Shown: positions 35,904-43,325 of the stretch, piece by piece
Position numbering within the stretch: the stretch's first letter is position 1
Layout of the letters: every line of letters begins with the position of its first letter
Assembly: GCA_027485645.1 (NCBI GenBank)
Contig: JAIXQR010000003.1
Location: 310,001-374,000, forward strand
Direction of reading: 5' to 3'
Length of the DNA stretch: 64,000 bases
Source: a bacterium
GTDB lineage: Bacteria > Armatimonadota > Fimbriimonadia > Fimbriimonadales > Fimbriimonadaceae
Made by a program: the position numbers and the translations under genes
Notes under the pieces: model-generated
Databases searched by the model: none
Told to the model about the DNA's origin: nothing
What the model saw: only the letters and a program-made list of their open reading frames with translations

Positions 35904-36855
35904 ACTCGACAAACTCGTCGGGTTGACCGGGGCCAAGCGCTTTGTCTCACGACTCGCGAAGGGCGACATCGGTGTGCACGCCGTCCTTTTCTACGGTCCG
36001 CCGGGTAGCGGCAAGTCCGAGCTGGTCCGGATCCTCACCAAGGCTTGGCTGTCAAACGACCCAAATTCCGAGGAACCCGATCGGGCTTGTCGGGCCTTTG
36101 AGCGCGGAAATAATCCTGACGTGCTGGCGATCTCGCCGAGCGCGAGTTCAGACCAAATCCTGATCAAGCAGATTCGAGAGGACGAGCACCCAGATAAGGA
36201 TGATCCGGTCGCGGTCGATACCTTCATGCGGTCCATGCCGCTCATGTCGCGCCACAAAGTCGTGACGATCACCGACGCGCATCGAATGAACCACCGGGCC
36301 GCGAATGCGTTGCTGAAGTCGCTTGAAGAGCCCTTGCCGCATGGTCGGTTCATCCTGACCACCCCGAGCGCTGGTAGCGTGCTGCCGACTATCCTCAGCC
36401 GCTGCCTCGCGGTCATGTGCGAGCTTCCAACCGTCGAAGAGATCGTGAGCCAAATGGGCGAATTCAGCCCGGCCGAGTTGGCGCTGGCCGAAAACACTCC
36501 CGGGCGATTGCGAGAGATTTTTGAGCACCGCGACCGGTACTCCGAGCTGATCGAGTTCGCTCGTACCTTGCCGACAAAGAATCATACGGCGGCTTTAGCC
36601 GTTGCCGAAGATTTTCGAGATCTCACCGAGCGGCTGGAACCGGCCTTCCCCGGTAAAGAGAGATATGCCGCTGCCGAGACGCTTGAACGGCTCGGCACGT
36701 TGCTGTCAAAGGATCACCGAGTTCCGGGCGAGTGGACGCAGGCCATCATCGAAAGCCACCGCCGGCTCAAGCAAAACGGCCATGAGGCGATCGTGACCGA
36801 TGCCCTCTTTGCCCGCCTGCTTCGGCCTAAGAAGGGCCCAAGATCGGGAACCTAG
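35881..36855 (+). CDS. holB: DNA polymerase III delta' subunit-like clamp-loader ATPase
   Basis: The 324-residue protein has an AAA+ module with Walker A GPPGSGKSE (about 40-48) and the sensor-like motif ANALLKSLEEP found in HolB and DnaX, then TTPSAGSVLPTILSRC. It would be part of the clamp loader. The TTG start at 35881 lies inside darA (23-nt overlap); TTG at 35923 is the alternative. Only one Cys of the zinc-binding cluster is recognisable, so the zinc module seems reduced. Confidence 0.85.
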   Translation: MSNSIDSELDKLVGLTGAKRFVSRLAKGDIGVHAVLFYGPPGSGKSELVRILTKAWLSNDPNSEEPDRACRAFERGNNPDVLAISPSASSDQILIKQIREDEHPDKDDPVAVDTFMRSMPLMSRHKVVTITDAHRMNHRAANALLKSLEEPLPHGRFILTTPSAGSVLPTILSRCLAVMCELPTVEEIVSQMGEFSPAELALAENTPGRLREIFEHRDRYSELIEFARTLPTKNHTAALAVAEDFRDLTERLEPAFPGKERYAAAETLERLGTLLSKDHRVPGEWTQAIIESHRRLKQNGHEAIVTDALFARLLRPKKGPRSGT

Positions 36856-36886
36856 TTCGTCGTACTATGCGTACACCTTTTCGTAC
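36847..36886 (+). promoter_or_regulatory. Candidate ECF-type promoter of the envelope-stress operon
   Basis: GGAACC (36847-36852) followed after 17 bp by CGTAC (36870-36874) resembles ECF sigma promoters of the GGAAC-N16/17-CGT type. CGTAC also occurs at 36861-36865 and 36882-36886. The sequence overlaps the end of the holB-like gene. This would allow autoregulation by the sigma factor encoded next. The match is suggestive only. Confidence 0.35.
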
Positions 36887-36907
36887 TCATTAGAGGAGTG
36901 GAATGCG

Positions 36908-37504
36908 ATGCTGTTTGCAGCTTTGAGAGAAAGGACCGAGGTTGTGAAAGATCGAGCGCGAATGTTCGAGGGGCTCATTCGTGATACCCACAAGCAGGCT
37001 TACGGCCTTGCCTACCGCCTAACCGGCAATCCGTCGGAAGCCGAGGATTTGGTTCAGGAGTCGTTTGTTCGTGCGTTCCGATTCTTCGATAAATACGATG
37101 ACCGGCTGCCGTTTACGAGCTGGTTGTATCGAATCATCAGTAACACTCACATCGACCTTATTCGGCGAAAAGGGCGTCTAAAAACGACCAGTCTTGACAA
37201 CTCTGGGCCAGAAGGTACGACAACTTGGGATGTCGCCGACGAGGAGTCGTCGCCCGATCGCGAGCTGATGAATGACTCGATGGCAGAGCCGGTTCAGAAG
37301 GCTTTACTTTCGATGAATGAAGATTTTCGAACGGCGGTAATTCTTGCCGACGTAGAAGGCATGGCGTACGAAGAAGTCGCCGAGATCATGAAAACTAGCG
37401 TTGGAACCGTCAGGTCTCGAATCCACCGAGGGCGAAAGCAACTCCGGGATCACCTGCTCAAAAACTCCCCTGATTTCTTTGGAAGGTTTGCAAATGAACT
37501 GTAA
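36908..37504 (+). CDS. ECF sigma factor of the envelope-stress operon (RpoE-like)
   Basis: The ATG at 36908 (198 residues) has AGAGGAG 8 nt upstream; the longer frame from 36800 was rejected. Sigma-2 lies at about 20-90 (DLVQESFVRAFRFFDKY, LPFTSWLYRIISNTHIDLIRRK) and sigma-4 at about 130-185 (FRTAVILADVEGMAYEEVAEIM, VGTVRSRIHRGRKQL). The next genes encode a zinc anti-sigma, an RseB-like protein and DegP. This is the gene order of the sigma-E envelope stress response, so it probably senses misfolded envelope proteins. Confidence 0.93.
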   Translation: MLFAALRERTEVVKDRARMFEGLIRDTHKQAYGLAYRLTGNPSEAEDLVQESFVRAFRFFDKYDDRLPFTSWLYRIISNTHIDLIRRKGRLKTTSLDNSGPEGTTTWDVADEESSPDRELMNDSMAEPVQKALLSMNEDFRTAVILADVEGMAYEEVAEIMKTSVGTVRSRIHRGRKQLRDHLLKNSPDFFGRFANEL

Positions 37505-37967
37505 ATCTGTACAAGCAAGGCTCAGCGCCTACCTTGATAAGGAGCTGCCAAGCCACGAGCAAACTGCCGTGCGAGCGCACGTATTCGACTGTGCTGCTTG
37601 CCGGGAAGAGCTGGATTCGCTGGCGATCATCAAGCAAATGCTTGGCCGATGTGCTGCTCCAGACCCGGCTGACTGCTTCGAAGAGCGACTTGTCGCAAAC
37701 GTGATGCGACAGGTTGAGCCCAAGCGCACGCTTTGGAATTTCCAGTTTCGACCGGTTCTTACCTTCGCCGGAATCGCGGCTTGTTCTATGGTTGCCACCT
37801 TATTGGTCTTACAGTTCGTCTTAAAGGCGGATTCAGCCCCGGTGACGCAGTCGACCCCGGATCGATCCATCGCGTTTGATATTCAGCGCGATCAGATCTA
37901 TTCGGTCGGTACAGACCCGATGGGAGGAATCCCGGTGATCAATGTTCAATCCGATCCAAATCGCTAA
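37494..37967 (+). CDS. Zinc-finger anti-sigma factor
   Basis: The ATG at 37494 (157 residues) overlaps the sigma gene by 11 nt. The N-terminal domain (about 1-45) has the ZAS motif HVFDCAACREEL with HxxxCxxC. A single transmembrane helix lies at about 87-107, and ~45 residues face the periplasm. It would hold the sigma factor at the membrane until regulated proteolysis. GGAAGG upstream is a good ribosome binding site. Confidence 0.92.
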   Translation: MNCKSVQARLSAYLDKELPSHEQTAVRAHVFDCAACREELDSLAIIKQMLGRCAAPDPADCFEERLVANVMRQVEPKRTLWNFQFRPVLTFAGIAACSMVATLLVLQFVLKADSAPVTQSTPDRSIAFDIQRDQIYSVGTDPMGGIPVINVQSDPNR

Positions 37968-39093
37968 ACGAGCTTTGTTCCCGCTCGTCACCAGTTGCCT
38001 CATTGCGGTTGCCGGTGCTAGTTCGCTGGCACCTGGCTGTGGGGAAGATGCCGACGCTTGGCTACTAAAGAGCATGCGGAGGAACTTCCCGACGCATGTG
38101 ATCGCGGTGATCATTCAGCGCGATCCATCGGCCGAAGATCAACACCAGACCGTCCGGGTGGAGCGATCCAAAGATGGCAAGGTTCACCACGTGGTTCTGC
38201 AGCCGCTCCGACGCCAAGGCACGGAGTCGGTGGATGACGGTAAGCGACTTCGCGTCTACCTTCCGGACCAAAACGTGATGATCGACCAAGCTTCGCCTCA
38301 CCTGCAAGAGGACGATGCGGAAACCCGCTGGAAGCTAGCGAAAAAGAACTACGAACTGAAGTTTGGCCAAGGGATCAAAATCGCGGGTCGGGATACCCAC
38401 TGCATCGTCGCGAGTCCGCACGACGAGCGAATGGACACGCGGCGGTATTACGTGGACCGCAAGACCGGCTACCCGCTGAGAATGGAAACGATTTCAGAAG
38501 ACAGCTCGCGGAAGATCATTTACGACACGCGAGAGATTCAGTTCCCGTCCGAGATTGATTCAGAACGGTTCGAAATGAACCCGGTAGGTGGCGCGCGGGT
38601 GTTGTCCTATGATCCGCCGCAAAGTCTCAAAGCTGCGGACGCGAAACGAAAGCTGGGTTTCGCGCCAATCCTTCCCCCTAACCTGCCGATGGGTTTTAAA
38701 GTCCAGGATATGCAGCTGACCACAAGCGATCGGTGGAGAGCTCTGGCGGTGAGAATTTCTGACGGCTTGGTCAAGGCGACCGTCTATCAGTGGCTCAGTG
38801 CCGATAACGTGAAAATTCGAAGCGTCGAAATGGGCACGGCCGGAACGGTGGGTGATGTCCGACTGATGGTCGTGTCGGAGATGAACTCAGACATCCGACG
38901 CGATCTGTTGCGAGCGTTCACCCGAGCAGGCGATGTTGGCGTTTTGCAGCCTGCAGGCTGGTGTTTACAGACCATTGACCCAGCACAGGACCTAGTTTTC
39001 GCGGGCTGGGAACCGTACTTCTTTCCAATGCGGTTAACCGTGCTAACCGCGATCAAATCGCACAATGGCCCAGCGATCTGCGCTGGACCCTAA
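37942..39093 (+). CDS. RseB/MucB-like periplasmic sigma regulator
   Basis: A 383-residue protein with a signal peptide (about 1-30), then a two-part periplasmic body like MucB/RseB. The first part resembles an LolA-type fold (VERSKDGKVHHVVLQP, RRYYVDRKTGYPLRMETI). The second begins with LGFAPILPPNLPMGFK. RseB binds the anti-sigma and senses lipoprotein or LPS signals. The gene overlaps the anti-sigma by 26 nt. Similarity to RseB is judged from these patterns and gene order. Confidence 0.82.
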   Translation: MFNPIQIAKRALFPLVTSCLIAVAGASSLAPGCGEDADAWLLKSMRRNFPTHVIAVIIQRDPSAEDQHQTVRVERSKDGKVHHVVLQPLRRQGTESVDDGKRLRVYLPDQNVMIDQASPHLQEDDAETRWKLAKKNYELKFGQGIKIAGRDTHCIVASPHDERMDTRRYYVDRKTGYPLRMETISEDSSRKIIYDTREIQFPSEIDSERFEMNPVGGARVLSYDPPQSLKAADAKRKLGFAPILPPNLPMGFKVQDMQLTTSDRWRALAVRISDGLVKATVYQWLSADNVKIRSVEMGTAGTVGDVRLMVVSEMNSDIRRDLLRAFTRAGDVGVLQPAGWCLQTIDPAQDLVFAGWEPYFFPMRLTVLTAIKSHNGPAICAGP

Positions 39094-39107
39094 ATCGAAA
39101 GAGAACC

Positions 39108-40676
39108 ATGAAACCATCCATTAGAACGCCGAAATCGGTGTATCTCACCATCGGAGCCGGGTTTGCTTTGGGAGCTGTCTGTATGGCGGCGGTCTTTAGC
39201 GGCAAGGCGCTTCCGCAAGTCATTGCCCAAGAAAAGCCGGCCGTTGCCGCGCCACGACTCGTCGCCGAAACATCGGCCGAGAGCATGGCGGAACTGCGAA
39301 ACCTCGACACCTCGTTCGCGAACTTGGCGGAGTATGCCGGCGCGGCAGTTGTTGACATCAAGGCCGTGCAAGAAAGAGCCCAGGGCAAAGATGGGCGCCG
39401 CGTCCCAATCTCGCAAGGCGAGGGATCTGGCTTCATCTTCCGCGCTGACGGCTACATCATGACCAACGACCACGTTGTTGGCGACGCGACGAAAGTCACC
39501 GTTTCCCTGAAAGACGGCCGCGAATTTAAGGGCACGGTCACCCGTGCGCCGTTTGCCGACATCGCCCTCGTCAAGATCGAAGCGAAAGATCTGCCGACGC
39601 TCAGCTTTGCTGACTCGAGCAAGGTTCGCCCCGGCCAGTTCGCCATGGCGCTCGGCGCGCCGTTCGGTTTGGAGAACACGGTCACGGTTGGCCACGTGAG
39701 CGCGCTGCATCGTAGCGAGCAGTTCATTCAGGACAAGGTTTACGCTGACTTGATTCAGACCGACGCCTCCATCAACCGGGGCAACTCGGGTGGACCGCTG
39801 ATCAACATTGATGGTCAGGTCGTTGGGGTCAACACGGCAATCTTTAGCCCAAGCGGCGTCTCGGCCGGCATTGGCTTTGCGATTCCGAGCAATCAGGCCA
39901 AGTTCATCGGAGACATCCTGCTGGAGAAGGGCAAGGTCACCCGCGCTTATCTCGGCGTTCGGATGGAATCGCTCAAGGAATTTGAGAAGAAGGACATGAA
40001 TCTGACCGGTGGCGCGAGGGTCGTCGATCCGGGCAGAGACGTGCCTGGATTCACCGCTTCGGACACGCCAGCCGGAAAAGCCGGAATTCGACCAGGCGAT
40101 GTGATTGTCCAGATCGGAGACCGAAAGATCGATTCTTCCGTGGATCTGCGCAACTCGATGCTCGTGTTTGCCCCTGGAACCGAGGTTGACGTTAAGTACG
40201 TTCGCGACGGCAAGACATCGAGCGTGAAGGTCAAGCTTGGCGCCGCTCCAGAGCCACCAAAGATGACGACCCCGCAGATTGACGAGATGGAATCTCCGTT
40301 CGGAATGGAAATTCCTGAAGAACTGCGAAAGATGATTCCGGACTCCAAACCAGAGAAGCCGATTACGCCAGAAAGCGACAAGCCACGCCTCGGTGTGAGC
40401 GTTGCCGACGTCACGGCGGAAATGCGAAAGCAGTTCGGCGTACCGGAAGGCACGAAGGGAGCCCTCGTCCTCAGCGTGAGCCCAAGCAGCCCAGCCGCCA
40501 GCCTAGGCATGCGGCCCGGCGATGTGATCACCAAGATCGGTAGCCGCAGCATCAGCTCGTCGGGCGAGATCGTGGAGATCGTCGGCAAGATGAAGTCGGG
40601 CGAGAGCACGACGGTCGCCTACAGCCGCTTCACGGACGGCGCGACCACGAAGGTCGAAGCCACCGTCACCTTCTAA
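39108..40676 (+). CDS. degP: DegP/HtrA-family periplasmic serine protease
   Basis: The 522-residue Do-type protease has a signal or anchor helix (about 14-36), a trypsin-like domain with the catalytic triad His122 (TNDHVVG), Asp151 (FADIALVKIE) and Ser227 (GNSGGPL), and two PDZ domains (about 280-380 and 420-520). It degrades or refolds envelope proteins and is the usual effector of sigma-E. The gene lies 14 bp after the RseB-like gene and ends at a strong bidirectional terminator. Confidence 0.96.
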   Translation: MKPSIRTPKSVYLTIGAGFALGAVCMAAVFSGKALPQVIAQEKPAVAAPRLVAETSAESMAELRNLDTSFANLAEYAGAAVVDIKAVQERAQGKDGRRVPISQGEGSGFIFRADGYIMTNDHVVGDATKVTVSLKDGREFKGTVTRAPFADIALVKIEAKDLPTLSFADSSKVRPGQFAMALGAPFGLENTVTVGHVSALHRSEQFIQDKVYADLIQTDASINRGNSGGPLINIDGQVVGVNTAIFSPSGVSAGIGFAIPSNQAKFIGDILLEKGKVTRAYLGVRMESLKEFEKKDMNLTGGARVVDPGRDVPGFTASDTPAGKAGIRPGDVIVQIGDRKIDSSVDLRNSMLVFAPGTEVDVKYVRDGKTSSVKVKLGAAPEPPKMTTPQIDEMESPFGMEIPEELRKMIPDSKPEKPITPESDKPRLGVSVADVTAEMRKQFGVPEGTKGALVLSVSPSSPAASLGMRPGDVITKIGSRSISSSGEIVEIVGKMKSGESTTVAYSRFTDGATTKVEATVTF

Positions 40677-40685
40677 GGCAGACAC

Positions 40686-40721
40686 AAAAAAGCCCCGCTC
40701 ACGATGTGAGCGGGGCTTTTT
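40686..40721. terminator. Bidirectional terminator between degP and the Fur-like gene
   Basis: AAAAAGCCCCGCTCAC (40686-40701 plus flank) pairs with GTGAGCGGGGCTTTTT across a 3-nt loop. A-tract and T-tract on either side let it serve both convergent genes. Confidence 0.95.
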
Positions 40722-40732
40722 GTTTTGTCGGC

Positions 40733-41218
40733 TTAGTTCGAGAACTTGCCGCGGATTTCGACCTTCAGCATGTGGGCTTCAAATCCCTGTGCCTTGGCCT
40801 GCTTGTCGATGGCGGCGATGATTTCGGACGGGAGGGTGAGCTCTCGAACCTTGTCCGTGTCGACATCAACGACAACTTCGGTCGCGGTTGCATCTGGCTT
40901 GGTGGTCCGAGCCGGGAAGTAACCGTCAACGATTCCGATGTGGTGGATCAAACCAACTTCCTGAAGGGTGCTCAGGATTCGATAAACGCTGACTACGTCG
41001 ATTTTTCCGCCGGTGGTCACGATCTTTTCGTGGATGGCATAGGCGCTCAAAGCGATCTCCGAATCGGAAAGTGCTCGGATGACTTGAACACGTGGCATGG
41101 TGATTCTGTAGCCCGCATTCTTGAGTTCCGTGAGCGCATGCTCTTCGTAAAGCCGTGCTTCGTTCATAACAGGTGCGACTGGGGCAACCTTGGCTTCTTT
41201 ACTTCTTCTTTGTCTCAT
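40733..41218 (-). CDS. Fur-family-like transcriptional regulator lacking canonical metal ligands
   Basis: The ATG at 41218 gives 161 residues; an open frame reaches 41308. The winged helix (about 24-100: GYRITMPRVQVIRAL, IDVVSVYRILSTLQEVGLI) is clearly Fur-type. The C-terminal region should carry the His-rich HHHHH and CxxC zinc sites, but there is no Cys at all and only one His (in EAHML near residue 149), and the usual HHDHLICTDCG block is replaced by FPARTTKPDA. It may respond to a different signal or be a constitutive regulator. Palindromes lie in its promoter region (41319-41342). Confidence 0.85.
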   Translation of the reverse strand: MRQRRSKEAKVAPVAPVMNEARLYEEHALTELKNAGYRITMPRVQVIRALSDSEIALSAYAIHEKIVTTGGKIDVVSVYRILSTLQEVGLIHHIGIVDGYFPARTTKPDATATEVVVDVDTDKVRELTLPSEIIAAIDKQAKAQGFEAHMLKVEIRGKFSN

Positions 41219-41489
41219 GATTAGTTTTATGACGCCTGCTTTGGACAGATGATTCCAACCTGGAAATAACTGGGTCCAATCGGGCGACTCTTTTCCCTTT
41301 CCGCGCAAGCGGCGTAAGTTGCGTCATTGTGTTTGACGACAATTTACTTGGTGTACTAAACACTACCACGAATGGTGATGAAAGTGTTAGATGCGAGTTA
41401 AGGTTCTTGCTAAAAAATAGATTTATTCAAGGCAAACTCTTTTAGCAGGGGTTTCAACTCAAAAAAGTGTTCCCGAGAAGCTAAGAGTG

Positions 41490-41498
41490 TGTTATGAT
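41490..41498 (+). promoter_or_regulatory. Extended -10 promoter of the 65-aa protein
   Basis: TGTTATGAT (TGn plus TATGAT) ends 56 nt before the ATG at 41555. The -35 region (about 41470) is weak, which fits an extended -10 promoter. Confidence 0.5.
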
Positions 41499-41512
41499 CG
41501 TGAGCGACTATA

Positions 41513-41543
41513 GTGAACCTATGAAAGGTTTGGTTTGGTTCAC
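41513..41543 (+). promoter_or_regulatory. 5' leader hairpin of the 65-aa protein
   Basis: GTGAACC (41513-41519) pairs with GGTTCAC (41537-41543) close to the GAGGG ribosome binding site (41546-41550). A nested ACCT/AGGT pair offers an alternative fold. It could stabilise the mRNA or control translation. Confidence 0.4.
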
Positions 41544-41554
41544 CCGAGGGATAG

Positions 41555-41752
41555 ATGAAGTTTTATAATCTTAAGACCCGTACTCACGTTGAGGTAGAAG
41601 ACAGCAAAGTCAAGAAGCGAAAAGTGTTCATCAAGACCAAGTCTGCTGAACAGGTCCGCTATCAGTTCGTCGCCGAAGAGAATGGCACCCCGCTGTACAA
41701 GCTGTGCTCCGAGAAGGACTACACCGCTTTCGACGGCGAAGAGATTTCGTAA
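41555..41752 (+). CDS. Small basic protein (65 aa), unknown function
   Basis: No family was recognised. The protein is Lys-rich in its first half (KVKKRKVFIKTKS) and acidic near the end, with a single Cys, no signal peptide and no membrane segment. GAGGG sits 4 nt before the ATG. It stands alone with its own extended -10, leader hairpin and strong terminator, and prefers C-ending codons. That combination suggests a well-expressed, possibly conserved small protein. Confidence 0.78.
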   Translation: MKFYNLKTRTHVEVEDSKVKKRKVFIKTKSAEQVRYQFVAEENGTPLYKLCSEKDYTAFDGEEIS

Positions 41753-41783
41753 GCGAGTTCGCTTCGTTTCTTTGACCGTTCCC

Positions 41784-41815
41784 AAGGTCAGCCGAATCTG
41801 TTCGGCTGACCTTTT
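41784..41815 (+). terminator. Rho-independent terminator of the 65-aa gene
   Basis: AAGGTCAGCCGAA pairs perfectly with TTCGGCTGACCTT around a TCTG loop and is followed by TTT. Confidence 0.93.
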
Positions 41816-41864
41816 TGTTGCCTGACCGGTGAACCTCTTCGGCGTTTGTCCGTCTGCACCCACC

Positions 41865-43271
41865 ATGCCGCTTCAGACCGATCGAGAAAAAGGAGCCCAT
41901 CTGCTGAGAAGGTTTGGCCTTGGCGCAAGCGAGGCCGAGCTGGATTACTATTTGAAAGACGGGCTTAACGGCGCCGTGGATCGCCTCACTGAGTACGAGT
42001 CGATCGACGAAGGGTTCAGCATTAATCCCTTCGACTTGCAGCCAGAGAAGGCCAAGAATCTCCCGATGCCGATTGTCACGGCATGGTGGATTGCCCGGAT
42101 GATCTCGACGCGGCGGCCATTGCAAGAAAAGATGACCCTGTTCTGGCACGATCACTTTGCCACGAGTGCTAGCAAAGTCAAGGCATCCGAGATGATGCTC
42201 CAGCAGAACGAGACGCTGCGCCAGTACGCGACCGGCAACTTTCGATCTTTGCTCACGAACGTCAGCAAAGACCCGGCCATGCTGTTCTGGCTGGATAACC
42301 AAGAGAATGTCCGAGGAAAGCCCAACGAGAACTTCGCACGCGAGGTCATGGAGCTTTTCACCCTCGGCGTCGGAAACTACTCAGAAAAGGACGTACAAGA
42401 GGCAGCACGGGCATTTACCGGCTGGTCGGTGGCGCGATCTCGCCGAAATGTGAGCGATGACCAGCCCCCGAAGGCAGAATTTCTTTTCCGCCCTCGACTT
42501 CACGACTCCTCGATGAAAGTCGTTCTGGGCAAGTCGGGCCAGCTCACGGGCGAAGACGTGCTCAATCACCTTTGCGACATGCCGCGGACGGCGGAGTACA
42601 TCTCCGAGAAGCTGCTGACTTGGTTTGCGTATCCTGAGCCAGAGCCCGCATTCGTGAAGCGCATCGCCAAGGTCTTTCGAGATTCGAACCTCGACATCAA
42701 GACGACGCTCAAGGCGATCATGCGGTCCAGTGAGTTTTATTCCGACAAGGCGGAGCGCGCCATCGTGAAGACGCCGGTGGACTTTGTCGTGCCGACGATG
42801 CGACAGCTTGGTTTTGGCCCGATCATGCGGGCAACGGTGAGCCGAGGGGTGGATAACCGGCTGGCCTTGCTACCTGCTGCCAGCGCAGGAACCACGATGA
42901 AGAACATGGGTATGCAACTGCTGTACCCGCCCGACGTTGCGGGTTGGGAAGGCGGCGAAGGATGGATTTCCTCGGCGACGATGGTCGAGCGGATCGGTTG
43001 GTCTGCTTCCCTCTTCGGAACCGGCAAGGGACGCCGATTAGGGAACGGCTATCCGTACGAAGCCCTGTTCGACGGCGCTTCAACGCCGACCGAAATCGTG
43101 GATCGACTCACTTCGCTGTTCGATGCGAAAGTGAATCCCGAACGCAAGAAAATTCTTGTGGCCAACGCCGAGAAGGAACTCACCGGGCCGATGTCCCGAG
43201 CGATGGCTCAGAAGGTTGGGTCTTCCGTGACGCGGCTCATGTTTGCGACGCCCGAGTTTCAGTTCGCCTGA
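41865..43271 (+). CDS. DUF1800 family protein
   Basis: With ATG at 41865 (468 residues; GTG at 41829 would add 12) the protein shows the DUF1800 pattern: HLLRRFGLGAS at the start, MTLFWHDHFATS, NENFAREVMELFTLGVG, and a final block RLMFATPEFQ. Most family members are exported and paired with a DUF1501 gene, but here no signal peptide and no partner are seen. The function of the family is unsettled. The gene is preceded by a terminator and so has its own promoter. Confidence 0.9.
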   Translation: MPLQTDREKGAHLLRRFGLGASEAELDYYLKDGLNGAVDRLTEYESIDEGFSINPFDLQPEKAKNLPMPIVTAWWIARMISTRRPLQEKMTLFWHDHFATSASKVKASEMMLQQNETLRQYATGNFRSLLTNVSKDPAMLFWLDNQENVRGKPNENFAREVMELFTLGVGNYSEKDVQEAARAFTGWSVARSRRNVSDDQPPKAEFLFRPRLHDSSMKVVLGKSGQLTGEDVLNHLCDMPRTAEYISEKLLTWFAYPEPEPAFVKRIAKVFRDSNLDIKTTLKAIMRSSEFYSDKAERAIVKTPVDFVVPTMRQLGFGPIMRATVSRGVDNRLALLPAASAGTTMKNMGMQLLYPPDVAGWEGGEGWISSATMVERIGWSASLFGTGKGRRLGNGYPYEALFDGASTPTEIVDRLTSLFDAKVNPERKKILVANAEKELTGPMSRAMAQKVGSSVTRLMFATPEFQFA

Positions 43272-43294
43272 ACCTCTGATCGCTCCCGAAAACG

Positions 43295-43321
43295 GGTTCC
43301 TTGGCGAAGCGCGCCAAGGAA
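43295..43321. terminator. Hairpin between convergent genes
   Basis: TTCCTTGGCG (43296-43305) pairs with CGCCAAGGAA (43311-43320). There is no T-run on either side, so termination efficiency is uncertain. Confidence 0.45.
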
Positions 43322-43325
43322 CTCG

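Larger units (their letters stand above)
41219..41554. promoter_or_regulatory. Regulatory intergenic region between Fur-like gene and small protein
   Basis: This 336-bp gap has no gene. It contains a dyad-like element at 41319-41342 (TTGCGTCA facing TGACGACAA), a second dyad with CTAAACACT (41356-41364) and AGTGTTAG (41383-41390), an AT-rich tract to ~41440, an extended -10 TGTTATGAT (41490-41498) for the plus-strand gene, and a hairpin (41513-41543). It probably holds promoters for both divergent genes. Confidence 0.5.

Noticed and set aside
36800-36907. N-terminal extension of the ECF sigma factor
   Set aside because: It overlaps the clamp-loader gene, and a strong ribosome binding site precedes 36908.
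41219-41308. N-terminal extension of the Fur-like protein
   Set aside because: The added 30 residues show no fold, and the ATG at 41218 fits the Fur family length.
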